A stretch of DNA of 50,855 nt, from assembly GCA_945888525.1 (NCBI GenBank), contig CAMDAF010000013.1, positions 1 to 50,855 on the forward strand. Reading direction: 5' to 3'. Every line of letters starts with the position of its first letter. Position 1 is the first letter of the stretch. This DNA comes from Chitinophaga pinensis (GTDB lineage: Bacteria; Bacteroidota; Bacteroidia; NS11-12g; UBA955). A model generated the notes under the pieces. That model was not told the origin of the DNA. It worked only from the letters and a program-made list of their open reading frames with translations, and ran no database searches. Shown one piece after another: positions 34,095 to 43,050 of the stretch. A program made the position numbers and the translations under genes.

Positions 34095-35007
34095 AATCAA
34101 CTACATAAAGCATAAAAAAATAGACCTTGTAAAATGGGATGCTTGTATTGAAAATTCACAAAATGGATTAATTTACCCCTATGCATTTTTCTTAAATTCA
34201 ATGGCTGGAAAAAAATGGGATGCCCTTGTGCTTGGCGACTATGAGGCCGTTTTCCCCTTGGTTTGGAACAGTAAGTTCTTTATTAAATACCTTTACCAAC
34301 CCTATTTCTGTCAACAATTAGGTCTGTTTTCAAAACAAGAAATTACCGAAAATCTAGTTACGGAGTTTATCAATAAAATTCCAAGCAAATTTTTGTATTG
34401 GAATTTCCACCTCAATTACCAAAACAAATACTTCAGTCCTAGCATTCGGTTTATAAATCGAACAAGTTTCTGCATCAATTTAAACCAAAACTATACAGAG
34501 ATATACGATCAGTACAATGCAGATGCTAAAAAGAACTTGGCAAAATCAATGATACAAGGATTTTCTTACCAGAAGCACATTGAAATTAAAGCTGTTTCTG
34601 ATTGCTTTTTCAATGCTTATGGACAGCATTATCCAAAGGAGGAATCTCTCAAAATAAATATTAACAAATGTGCCAGTGAAGCTATAAAACAAAACAAAGG
34701 TTTTACCCGAGCGGTTCTTGGAAATGATGGAAATTTATGGTGTGCGGGGTTCTTTTTTATGTCTAACAACAGGATACACTATGCAATGGCTGCGCCAACC
34801 GATGAAGGCAAGAAGTATGGTGCGACCCATATATTAATAGACGAAGTTCTTAAAGAGTTTTCTAATAAAAACATCATCTTTGATTTTGAAGGATCTGACA
34901 TCAAATCAGTAGCCTATTTTTACTCTAAATTTGGATCTGTCACTTCCCATTATCTCCAAATTATTAAAAACAAACTGCCTTGGTGGCTAAGGTTTTTAAA
35001 AGACTAA
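34087..35007 (+). CDS. FemAB/GNAT-fold acyltransferase-like protein
   Basis: The product is 306 aa. Two GNAT-like halves are suggested: residues ~40-110 (WDALVLGDYEAVFPLVW) and the clearer C-terminal half around residues 200-290 (CAGFFFMSNNRIHYAMAAP, GATHILIDEVLKEF, IIFDFEGSDIKSVAYFYSKFGS). The last phrase is typical of FemAB-like proteins that act in polysaccharide or peptidoglycan synthesis. The acceptor and donor are not known. The 8-nt overlap with the deacetylase gene indicates coupled translation and suggests a shared pathway, probably linked with the adjacent GDP-fucose genes. Confidence 0.75.
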   Translation: MSEINYIKHKKIDLVKWDACIENSQNGLIYPYAFFLNSMAGKKWDALVLGDYEAVFPLVWNSKFFIKYLYQPYFCQQLGLFSKQEITENLVTEFINKIPSKFLYWNFHLNYQNKYFSPSIRFINRTSFCINLNQNYTEIYDQYNADAKKNLAKSMIQGFSYQKHIEIKAVSDCFFNAYGQHYPKEESLKININKCASEAIKQNKGFTRAVLGNDGNLWCAGFFFMSNNRIHYAMAAPTDEGKKYGATHILIDEVLKEFSNKNIIFDFEGSDIKSVAYFYSKFGSVTSHYLQIIKNKLPWWLRFLKD

Positions 35008-35098
35008 AATAGATTTTTTTGGTTTAAGTAAACCATACATAAGTCTCTTGTTGTCAACAATCTTGATAACCTTTTTAAGCCATGTTTTATATTTTTCG

Positions 35099-35106
35099 TA
35101 GGTTTG
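35099..35106 (+). promoter_or_regulatory. -7 promoter box of the FAH-M23-Bcp operon
   Basis: TAGGTTTG matches TAnnTTTG and ends 5 nt before the ATG of the FAH-family gene. Confidence 0.45.
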
Positions 35107-35111
35107 CATAA

Positions 35112-35717
35112 ATGAAAATTATTTGCATAGGAAGAAACTATGGATTGCATGCCAAAGAGCTAGGGAACGAAATCCCTGACAAGCCAGTTATTTTTTGTAA
35201 ACCCGATACTGCCTTGCTCAAAAATAACGATGATTTTTATTTGCCAAGCTTTAGCAAAGACGTACATTATGAAGCTGAAATTGTTGTAAAAATAGACAAA
35301 GCAGGAAAAAGCATTTTGCCGCAATTTGCTTCTAGGTATTACTCTCAAATTACTTTAGGAATTGACTTTACAGCGCGCGATGTTCAAAATGAACTAAAAA
35401 CTAAAGGCTTGCCATGGGAACTTGCAAAAGCCTTTGATTATTCTGCAGTGATTGGAAATTTTATCCCCCTCAAACAACCCATTCAAGATATTCATTTTCA
35501 TTTGTTGAAGAATGAAGTGACCGTTCAAAATGGCCATACTGCTGATATGCTTTTTAATGTTGATCAAATCATCAGTTTTGTTTCTGAGTATTTTACATTG
35601 AAAACTGGAGATTTAATTTTTACTGGAACCCCTGCAGGTGTTGGCCCTGTCTCGATAGGTGACAAGCTAAAAGGATATATTGAAAAAGAAGAAATATTTG
35701 ACTTTTTAATCAAGTGA
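35112..35717 (+). CDS. Fumarylacetoacetate hydrolase (FAH) family protein
   Basis: The product is 201 aa, a compact single-domain FAH protein. Conserved stretches are CIGRNYGLHAKELGN, KPVIFCKPDTALL, the metal ligands in HYEAEIVV (Glu pair) and GIDFTARDVQNELKTKGLPWELAKAFDYS (Asp), and ending GDLIFTGTPAGVGPV. The size fits acylpyruvase/oxaloacetate decarboxylase relatives (FAHD1 type), which cleave or decarboxylate 2-oxo acids with Mg2+. The exact substrate is not determined. Its stop codon overlaps the GTG start of the M23 peptidase gene by 4 nt. Confidence 0.9.
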   Translation: MKIICIGRNYGLHAKELGNEIPDKPVIFCKPDTALLKNNDDFYLPSFSKDVHYEAEIVVKIDKAGKSILPQFASRYYSQITLGIDFTARDVQNELKTKGLPWELAKAFDYSAVIGNFIPLKQPIQDIHFHLLKNEVTVQNGHTADMLFNVDQIISFVSEYFTLKTGDLIFTGTPAGVGPVSIGDKLKGYIEKEEIFDFLIK

Positions 35718-37429
35718 GAAAGAAATTATTCTATATAATTCTCCCGGTCATAATTGCTGTAAATTCAACCTTTGCAAGCGGCAAAAAAACGTTTCCTAAA
35801 AATGATTTCGGACTACCCTTTGCTGGCAGCAATGAAATTATCGGCACTTATTGTGAATTAAGACCAAACCATTTTCATGGTGGCTTAGATATTCGGACTG
35901 GCGGTGTAATAGGCAGACCGGTGCTTTCTGTAGGTGATGGCTATGTTTCACGTATCAATATCTCTACCATCGGATATGGTAAAGCAATATACATTACTCA
36001 TCCAAATGGATATACCAGCGTGTATGCACATTTGAGCGAGTTTCCTGCCACCATTCAATGGTTTATTACAAAAAGCCAATACCAAAACCAACAATACGAA
36101 ATAGAAATTTTTCCTGAGGCCGATCTTATAAAAGTTAAACGCGGAGAAACCATTGCTTACAGCGGAAATTCTGGCGCATCCCAAGGCCCACACCTGCATT
36201 TTGAAATTCGCGAAACCAAGTCTGAGGCTCCCGTAAATCCGCTGCTTTTTGGTGTTATTATGCAAGACCATATTGCGCCTTCTATTTTTGATGTTTTCTT
36301 GTACAAAAGGGATTCGTTAGAGAAAGTATACAATGGCCATTTTCCTTCTATCAGCTTGCCTACTTCAAGTGTTCAAATTGTAAAAAAAGGCAAAAAGAAG
36401 AAGAAGGTTTTTGTTCCAATTGGCAAACATTCCATTGCTTTTGGATCCTACGCATTTGGCGCTACCATGCGCGATTATGCAACATCTATGAGCGATAACA
36501 ATGGCGTTAATTATGTTCAACTGTATTTAAACGACCAACTTATTTATGACTGTAAATTAGAAGAATTTATGTTCTCTCAAATGCGTATGCACAACAACTA
36601 CATCGACTTCAAACGCATGAAACAATCGGGCACCAAAATGCACAAACTGTTTAAAGACAATGGCAGCACCTTAGAATTTTGGAATGAATCACCAACAGAT
36701 GGTTGGTTTACAATCGATGATACCATTGCCTATCATTTTAGAATAGTAGCCAAAGATGTTTATGGCCATAGCACTGAGAAGAAGATAACTTTGTACGGCT
36801 CTCCAAATGGCAGAAATGTGATATCCTATATTCAGCACAACAAATCTGCTAGCCTCTGTTATGCCAATAAAGACAATTTAATTTCCGTAAATCAAGACTT
36901 CAAAATTGGCGTACCTAAAAACGCTCTTTACAGCGATTATCAGCTTGCCTATCAAAAAAATTATGGCATCAATTATACCATTGGAAATACTTTGGTGCCA
37001 TTAGATAAAAAGATTGATTTACACTTCAGATTAAGCAATGAATTTGTTAAGTATGCCAACAAATTTACAGTATTCAGTGCCGATGGAAGATCCTATGGAA
37101 CTGAACTACAAAATCAAAATTGGGCTGTTGCTTCCGTTAAAGAATTCGGAACTTACCATATTGTTCTTGACACCATAAAACCCAATATCACACCTGTTGC
37201 AATGAACAAAAATGGGTATTTTTCTTTTCAGGTTTCTGATGGCACTTCGGGCATCAAAGACTTCGATTTTTACATCAATGGGCAATGGGTTTTGTTGGAA
37301 TACGACATTGGCTTCATCCATGGCCGCATACCCAATCAATTAATCAGTGGAAAACATTCCATTGAATTGATTGTTAGAGATAACAGATTAAACGAGAAAA
37401 AATTTACTAAAACAATAACTGTCCCATGA
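35714..37429 (+). CDS. Secreted M23 (LytM-type) peptidase
   Basis: The product is 571 aa from GTG 35714. It has a signal peptide (residues 1-22, ending TFASG). The Zn ligands are visible: H55 and D59 in HFHGGLDIRTGG and the pair H160-x-H162 in PHLHFEIRET. The family normally cuts peptidoglycan crosslinks. The insertion between these motifs (FPATIQWFITKSQYQNQQYE) and the long C-terminal ~380 residues of beta-rich character are typical for the Bacteroidota subgroup. The GTG start overlaps the upstream stop (GTGA), and its own stop overlaps the Bcp start (ATGA), so all three are translationally coupled. Confidence 0.9.
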   Translation: MRKKLFYIILPVIIAVNSTFASGKKTFPKNDFGLPFAGSNEIIGTYCELRPNHFHGGLDIRTGGVIGRPVLSVGDGYVSRINISTIGYGKAIYITHPNGYTSVYAHLSEFPATIQWFITKSQYQNQQYEIEIFPEADLIKVKRGETIAYSGNSGASQGPHLHFEIRETKSEAPVNPLLFGVIMQDHIAPSIFDVFLYKRDSLEKVYNGHFPSISLPTSSVQIVKKGKKKKKVFVPIGKHSIAFGSYAFGATMRDYATSMSDNNGVNYVQLYLNDQLIYDCKLEEFMFSQMRMHNNYIDFKRMKQSGTKMHKLFKDNGSTLEFWNESPTDGWFTIDDTIAYHFRIVAKDVYGHSTEKKITLYGSPNGRNVISYIQHNKSASLCYANKDNLISVNQDFKIGVPKNALYSDYQLAYQKNYGINYTIGNTLVPLDKKIDLHFRLSNEFVKYANKFTVFSADGRSYGTELQNQNWAVASVKEFGTYHIVLDTIKPNITPVAMNKNGYFSFQVSDGTSGIKDFDFYINGQWVLLEYDIGFIHGRIPNQLISGKHSIELIVRDNRLNEKKFTKTITVP

Positions 37430-37875
37430 GCACAATAGAAATTGGCAAAAAAGCACCTGAATTTAGCAGCAATGATCAAAATGGTGTAAAAAGAACATTA
37501 AAGGAATTTGCAGGTAAAAAATTGGTTCTTTATTTCTACCCTAAAGACGATACCCCAGGCTGCAGTGCTGAAGCCTGTGACTTAAGAGACAATTATAAAA
37601 AATTTATTGCAGCAGGATACGCCATTGTTGGTGTAAGTCCTGATGAAGAAAAGAAACATCAAAAATTTATAAGCAAATATGAATTGCCTTTTGATTTATT
37701 GGCCGATACCGACCATTCAATTGCCGAAGCATTTGGCGTTTGGGTTGAAAAAAGCATGTATGGAAGACAGTATATGGGCATCGCTAGAACAACTTTTGTA
37801 ATAGACGAAAAAGGCAAGATCCAAGACATTATTGCAAAGGTGAATACCAAAGACCACAGCAGTCAGATTCTGTAA
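37426..37875 (+). CDS. bcp: Thiol peroxidase, Bcp/PrxQ-type peroxiredoxin
   Basis: The product is 149 aa. The peroxidatic Cys C46 and the resolving Cys C51 lie in DTPGCSAEACDLRD, the five-residue spacing of atypical two-Cys PrxQ proteins. YFYPKDDTPGC, GVSPDEEKKHQKF and ARTTFVIDEKGKI are also typical. It reduces hydrogen peroxide and organic hydroperoxides with thioredoxin. It ends the FAH-M23-Bcp operon, with an ATGA overlap at its start. Confidence 0.96.
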   Translation: MSTIEIGKKAPEFSSNDQNGVKRTLKEFAGKKLVLYFYPKDDTPGCSAEACDLRDNYKKFIAAGYAIVGVSPDEEKKHQKFISKYELPFDLLADTDHSIAEAFGVWVEKSMYGRQYMGIARTTFVIDEKGKIQDIIAKVNTKDHSSQIL

Positions 37876-37908
37876 TAAAGTTTTAAAGTTTTAGCGTCTC
37901 GAATTTTA

Positions 37909-39396
37909 TCATAACTCTTTACGCAACCTAGCCACAGGAATATTCAATTGCTCTCTGTACTTTGCTACCGTGCGTCTTGCAATGTTATAACCTTTTGCTT
38001 TTAATAAATCCATAAGCGCCTCATCGGTTAAAGGCTTTTTCTTTGCTTCGCCATCAATGGCATCACTCAGAATTTTCTTCACTTCTCTGTTGCTAACTTC
38101 CTCACCACTTTCATTTAATATGCCTTCGCTAAAGAAATACTTTAAGGGGTAAATTCCAAAATCAGTTTGGACATATTTGCTGTTTGCCACCCTTGAAATG
38201 GTTGAAATATCCATTTGGATTTTATCTGCAATATCCTTCAAAATCATAGGTCTTAGTGACATCTCATCGCCATATAAGAAAAAATCTCTTTGGGCTTGAA
38301 CTATAGCTGTCATGGTTAGTTGCAAGGTCTGTTGCCTTTGCTTTACGCTGTCTATAAACCATTTGGCACCATCCAACTTTTGTTTGATATATTGCACCGC
38401 ATCCTTCAAATGTTTATCCTTGCCAGCATCTTTATCATATGCTTGAAGTGTTTCACTGTAGGAGTGGCTCAACTTCAGCTCAGGTGCGTTTCTTGAATTT
38501 AAAATAACACGCAATACACTGTCTTCATTGATAACCGTGAAATCAGGAATGATGTACTGTGAAACCGATTGTGATTGTGATTGACCTGGCTTTGGATTTA
38601 GTTTGGTAATTTCCGTTAAGGCACCTTTTAAATCATCGTCGTTAATCTTTAAAGCACTTTTAATTTTATCGTAATGCTTTTTGACAAATGCCTCCATATA
38701 ATCAGCAATGATTTTCTCTGCTAAATCAAGTGCTTTATTGCCTCCATAATCCTTTTTATACAGCTGAAGCAACAAACACTCTTGTAAATTTCTTGCACCA
38801 ATTCCGGCTGGGTCAAAATTTTGAATTTTAATGAGTATTCGCTCCAATTGGTCTTCTGTGGTGCTAATGTTTTCTGTAAAGGCCAAATCATTGACTATTG
38901 CAGCCAATTCTCTTCTTAAGTAACCATCTTCCTCAATGTTACCAACTATGTGCATGGCCAATTGTAAGTCAATGCCCTCTTCAAAATTTGCATGAACTTG
39001 ATCAACTAAAAAATCATAAAAACTTTGCTGATAGGCAATGGGCATTTCTTTTTGCTCTTCATCACCATAATCATCGGTCATTTTAAAACTGGCACTGCTG
39101 TCATCCCCACTTAAAAACTCCGAAACATTAAAGTCATCGTTGTCAAATGCATCACCAGTATTGAAATCATCATTTAAAGAATCTTCATTGCTAAACTCGT
39201 CTTTCTTGGTGTCAGAGCCCGTAAAAGTTGTTGGGTCCATTTCGTCCTCTCCTGTCTCTAGCGCTGGATTATCCAATAATTCTTGCTCCACCCTTTCTTC
39301 AAAATCAGCTGTTGTCATTTGCAACAGTTTGATGAATTGGATCTGCTGTGGAGACAATTTCTGGAGGAGCTTTTGACTTAGGGATTGTTTGAGCAT
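37909..39396 (-). CDS. rpoN: RNA polymerase sigma-54 factor
   Basis: The product is 495 aa. Region I is Gln/Leu-rich (QSLSQKLLQKLSPQQIQFIKLLQM). A strongly acidic region II follows (residues ~50-120). The core-binding region III and a helix-turn-helix (MDISTISRVANSKYVQTDFGIYPLKYFF) precede the RpoN box ARRTVAKYRE (473-482). It directs RNA polymerase to -24/-12 promoters, which need AAA+ activators; none is encoded in the window. The gene is divergent from asnS, with overlapping promoter-like boxes between them. Confidence 0.97.
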   Translation of the reverse strand: MLKQSLSQKLLQKLSPQQIQFIKLLQMTTADFEERVEQELLDNPALETGEDEMDPTTFTGSDTKKDEFSNEDSLNDDFNTGDAFDNDDFNVSEFLSGDDSSASFKMTDDYGDEEQKEMPIAYQQSFYDFLVDQVHANFEEGIDLQLAMHIVGNIEEDGYLRRELAAIVNDLAFTENISTTEDQLERILIKIQNFDPAGIGARNLQECLLLQLYKKDYGGNKALDLAEKIIADYMEAFVKKHYDKIKSALKINDDDLKGALTEITKLNPKPGQSQSQSVSQYIIPDFTVINEDSVLRVILNSRNAPELKLSHSYSETLQAYDKDAGKDKHLKDAVQYIKQKLDGAKWFIDSVKQRQQTLQLTMTAIVQAQRDFFLYGDEMSLRPMILKDIADKIQMDISTISRVANSKYVQTDFGIYPLKYFFSEGILNESGEEVSNREVKKILSDAIDGEAKKKPLTDEALMDLLKAKGYNIARRTVAKYREQLNIPVARLRKEL

Positions 39397-39440
39397 TTGG
39401 AAATTTTCTCTTTAATACTGAATTTATGTGCAAAGTAAAC

Positions 39441-39448
39441 TAATTTTG
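39441..39448 (+). promoter_or_regulatory. -7 promoter box of asnS
   Basis: TAATTTTG lies 28 nt before the ATG. On the opposite strand a TACTTTG just upstream could serve rpoN. Confidence 0.4.
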
Positions 39449-39476
39449 CAGTTTATTAAAAAGAAAACATTTAAAA

Positions 39477-40991
39477 ATGTATATCAAAGAAATACCTCAG
39501 TTTGAAGGAAAAGAAGTTGTATTAAAAGGATGGGTTGCTAACCGACGCGACAGCAAAGGTTTGGTTTTTATAAACCTCCGCGATGGAAGTGGATTGTGTC
39601 AATGTATTGCTGATGCAAATAAAATATCAGTTGAAGAATTTGAAAATGCCGGTAAATTAAGCCTTGAAAGCTCTGCCGAAATTCATGGCATCGTGGTAAA
39701 AGATGAACGTCAGATTGGTGGTTTCGAGGTTCAAGTAACGAAATTAATTGTCATTCAAATTGCAGAAGAATATCCAATTGCTAAAAAAGAGCATGGTATT
39801 GAGTTCTTAATGGACAAACGCCATCTTTGGTTGAGAAGCCAACGCCAATGGGCCATACTTAGAATTAGAAATACCATTATTTACAGCATACACCAGTTTT
39901 TCCAAAAAGAAGGTTTTGTTCAAATGGATGCGCCTATTTTTACCGGCAATGCCTGTGAAGGAACCAGCAACCTATTTGAAACAGATTTTTATGGAGATCC
40001 TGCATACTTAAGCCAAAGTGGCCAATTATACGGTGAAGCCATGGCTATGGCATTTGGTAAAATCTATACTTTCGGTCCAACTTTTAGGGCTGAAAAAAGC
40101 AAAACACGCAGACACTTATCTGAGTTTTGGATGATAGAACCTGAGGTTGCATTCATGGACATCCACGAAAACATGGACTTAATTGAAAACTTCCTGCAAT
40201 ATGTAATAAGAGCCGTTTTAGACAATTGCCAAAACGAACTGAAATTAATTGATAGAGATACCAGCATACTTGAATCCAGTTTGAAAAAATTCCCTCGCTT
40301 AAGCTACGATGAAGCGGTTGCAATTATTAAAGGCGAAAAAGATGTAAATGGTCAAAACAGCATTAAATCGCTTGAAGATGAATTGGCAAAAGTTGAAGCG
40401 GAAATTGCTGCTGCCATTGCTGAAATTGCAGATAGAGAAGCAAAATTGGCTGTGCCTGGAATGAAGAAAGGTGAAATCAATTTTAACCAAAATAAAATTG
40501 CCACACTTAAAAACGACTTAAAAGATTTAGAAGAACAACAACGCAACATTCCACAATGGATACAAAGTGCTAAAAACTTTGAGTATGGCAACGACTTAGG
40601 AGGCAGCGACGAAACTGTAATCACCCGTTTGTTCGACGTGCCTGTTATGGTTTATGATTGGCCGCATGAAGTGAAAGCTTTCTACCTTAAACGCAACCCG
40701 AACGATCAGAGATTCGCTAGAGGTGTTGATGTTCTAGCGCCAGAAGGTTATGGTGAAATCGTTGGTGGTGGTGAGCGTGAAACAGACGAACAAAAATTGC
40801 GCGATAAAATTATCGAGCATGATTTGCCAATGGCTGAATTCGAATGGTATTTGGACTTGCGAAAATACGGAAGTGTTCCACATGCTGGTTTTGGATTAGG
40901 CCTTGAACGCTTGGTTACTTGGTTGTGCAAACTAAAACACGTTCGCGAAAGCATTCCGTTCCCAAGAATGTACGGCAGATTATTGCCATAG
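39477..40991 (+). CDS. asnS: Asparaginyl-tRNA synthetase
   Basis: The product is 504 aa. An N-terminal OB-fold anticodon-binding domain (VVLKGWVANRRDSKGLVFINLRDGSG) is followed by the class IIb catalytic core: motif 2 around TFGPTFRAEKSKTRRHLSEFWMIEPEVAF and motif 3 at GFGLGLERLVTWLC. An insertion of roughly 80 residues (about 285-365) reads as a charged coiled coil (LAKVEAEIAAAIAEIADREA, IATLKNDLKDLEEQQRN) and makes the protein about 40 aa longer than the E. coli enzyme. Similar insertions are, as far as I recall, seen in other members of this phylum. It charges tRNA-Asn. Confidence 0.96.
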   Translation: MYIKEIPQFEGKEVVLKGWVANRRDSKGLVFINLRDGSGLCQCIADANKISVEEFENAGKLSLESSAEIHGIVVKDERQIGGFEVQVTKLIVIQIAEEYPIAKKEHGIEFLMDKRHLWLRSQRQWAILRIRNTIIYSIHQFFQKEGFVQMDAPIFTGNACEGTSNLFETDFYGDPAYLSQSGQLYGEAMAMAFGKIYTFGPTFRAEKSKTRRHLSEFWMIEPEVAFMDIHENMDLIENFLQYVIRAVLDNCQNELKLIDRDTSILESSLKKFPRLSYDEAVAIIKGEKDVNGQNSIKSLEDELAKVEAEIAAAIAEIADREAKLAVPGMKKGEINFNQNKIATLKNDLKDLEEQQRNIPQWIQSAKNFEYGNDLGGSDETVITRLFDVPVMVYDWPHEVKAFYLKRNPNDQRFARGVDVLAPEGYGEIVGGGERETDEQKLRDKIIEHDLPMAEFEWYLDLRKYGSVPHAGFGLGLERLVTWLCKLKHVRESIPFPRMYGRLLP

Positions 40992-41151
40992 GCCATAATT
41001 ACTCCACTGTAATTGAATTTTATAAAGTTAAATTTTCCTAAAAATAAGGATAATTTAACTTCGCCCTATATCTTTTATACCACCATATACAAGAAGCTTT
41101 AGAGCAAAATAATAAATTACGCTTAGGCTTTAAAATGCCAATGTATTTTAA

Positions 41152-41159
41152 TATTTTTG
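41152..41159 (+). promoter_or_regulatory. -7 promoter box of the OmpA-domain gene
   Basis: TATTTTTG ends 6 nt before the ATG at 41166, so the transcript should start at or next to the start codon. Confidence 0.45.
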
Positions 41160-41165
41160 CGTCGC

Positions 41166-42998
41166 ATGAAAAATTTCCGACTACAATTGGTGCTGCTAGG
41201 TATGCTAATATGCCTGAGTACTCCAGTATCATTCTCTCAGACAACAATTAAAAAAAGCGATGGTAAAGCGGCTCCTCAACCTGCTGCTATTACTCAGAAA
41301 TACAGTCTATATTTTGATATTGGTAAGGATAAAATCAAACCTGAAGGCTTCATAGCGCTCGATTCTTTGGTTTCCTTGCTGCAAACCAATCCGAATGTAA
41401 GACGCATTCAAGTGAATGGCTACGCTGACACGACTGGCGGTGCTGAAGCCAATTTGGAACTCTCCAACCGCCGCACCGATACAGTATCTAATTACATCAC
41501 CGGTAAAGGTCTGATGAAATTTAAAGTAAAATTTGCCTCTGCCTTTTTTGGTGAAACGTCCACAGGTAAAGAAGCTGACTTAAGTGAAATGCGTCGGGTA
41601 GATGTTGTGATTTATATGGCCCGTCCTGACAGAGATACCATCATTAAATCAGGTTGTGCCTCAGTGAAAATTAAAGCCAACACATTTGAAAATTACAACA
41701 ACGACGAATTGGTGTTTAGCATCATCTATGTAGACAATGCGGATGACATGAAGAAATACAATTTGAGCAACCTTGACAACGAAGGCAATAAACTTCTAAG
41801 CGCCGGTATGTTTAAAGTTACTGCTACTTTTAAAGGCAAAGCAGTTAAAGGAATTTTACCGGTTGAAGTCGAGTTGCCAATGGCTAATCAAGCCACTGAT
41901 TACAACCTTTACACGGGTATAGAAGAGAAAAACAAACCTGTTACTTGGAAACTTACGGATAAAGCAATAGCTAATAATAGAAGTACTTTTTCTGCAGGTG
42001 ATAAAGCTTGCTTTACAAGTTCTATTAGCAACGTTAACTTAAATATTTGGCACAATGCCGACAAAAAATTTAGCTGTGGATACTGCAATGCAGATCCATT
42101 TGGAGGCCTTGAAACCCCAGATAAATCAAATAATTTAGCCCGCTTTGGCCAAGACAAATCAATTGTTTTATTAAACGAATCTTGCTTTAAAAAGATGGAT
42201 GCAAGCAGCACTTACATGCAAGTAGTTGATGGTTTATACCCCAATGAATTCTTAAACTTCTGCAACAGCTTCCTTTTACCTGGCGTGGGCAATGTGCCTC
42301 AAATTCAAAAATTTGACCGTGAAATTGTCAAGTTTATTGACTTTAATGTTTCTCAAAAGAATGATACCGCTGACATGATTATGGTTAAAAAAACCAAAGT
42401 ATTAATCATGATTCCTAAAAGTAAATTCCCGGCCCACGAAGGCAAACAATACGCCATACTTCCTGCTGAAACTAAGAAAGACAATTTCTTCGATTGGACC
42501 ACTAAAATTGTTCTAAACGATGCTTGTCAAGGTTTAGCCAATTGCGATTACTGGATTTTTGAAGCACCATTTTCTGGCTTCTATTCTTTATTGGAATTAA
42601 CCCCACTTGAAAAAGGAAGTTCTAAATCTGTAAATGCTCAAGCAGATAATGGAGACGAAGCTGGCTCTAATAACTGTGTGAAAATTAAAAGCAAAAAATT
42701 CAACAATGTGTTGGTGATTTATGGTGCCAAAGAGGAAGACAAAACCACCACTGCTTCTTTTATCAAAAACAAAGGCAAACACAGTTTTAACCAATCGTTT
42801 ATCAGCAAGAAAGAAAAGAAAGCATGCGCAGACCATGTCTTCATGGCCTATGTGGTTGTGAACGGTAAACGTTATGCTTGGATTGGAAAAGGCAGTGAGT
42901 TAAAAACAAATTTCTTTACCGGCAATTGGAAAACACCAAAATTGGTTTATGTTCCTGATGAGCAGTGGGAAGAATTTGTAAAGAAAGCCTGCGAATAA
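41166..42998 (+). CDS. Exported OmpA-like domain protein
   Basis: The product is 610 aa from ATG 41166; an in-frame TTG three codons upstream overlaps the promoter box. A signal peptide ends at SFSQ. Residues ~45-150 are an OmpA-like peptidoglycan-binding domain placed unusually at the N-terminus (YSLYFDIGKDKIKPEGFIALDSLVSLL, VNGYADTTGGAEANLELSNRRTDTVSNYI). The remaining ~460 residues are unrecognised, beta-rich and contain several Cys (CGYC, DACQGLANCDYW). It may anchor an envelope complex to peptidoglycan. It is followed by a terminator and the convergent mnmA. Confidence 0.8.
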   Translation: MKNFRLQLVLLGMLICLSTPVSFSQTTIKKSDGKAAPQPAAITQKYSLYFDIGKDKIKPEGFIALDSLVSLLQTNPNVRRIQVNGYADTTGGAEANLELSNRRTDTVSNYITGKGLMKFKVKFASAFFGETSTGKEADLSEMRRVDVVIYMARPDRDTIIKSGCASVKIKANTFENYNNDELVFSIIYVDNADDMKKYNLSNLDNEGNKLLSAGMFKVTATFKGKAVKGILPVEVELPMANQATDYNLYTGIEEKNKPVTWKLTDKAIANNRSTFSAGDKACFTSSISNVNLNIWHNADKKFSCGYCNADPFGGLETPDKSNNLARFGQDKSIVLLNESCFKKMDASSTYMQVVDGLYPNEFLNFCNSFLLPGVGNVPQIQKFDREIVKFIDFNVSQKNDTADMIMVKKTKVLIMIPKSKFPAHEGKQYAILPAETKKDNFFDWTTKIVLNDACQGLANCDYWIFEAPFSGFYSLLELTPLEKGSSKSVNAQADNGDEAGSNNCVKIKSKKFNNVLVIYGAKEEDKTTTASFIKNKGKHSFNQSFISKKEKKACADHVFMAYVVVNGKRYAWIGKGSELKTNFFTGNWKTPKLVYVPDEQWEEFVKKACE

Positions 42999-43024
42999 TT
43001 TTAGAAAAACAATATTTTAAAAAG

Positions 43025-43048
43025 CCTTCCCTCTCGGAAGGTTTTTTT
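43025..43048 (+). terminator. Rho-independent terminator, probably bidirectional
   Basis: Stem CCTTCC-CTCTC-GGAAGG is followed by seven T on the plus strand and by CTTTTT on the minus strand. It lies 26 nt after the OmpA-domain gene and directly after the 3' end of mnmA. Confidence 0.85.
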
Positions 43049-43050
43049 AT

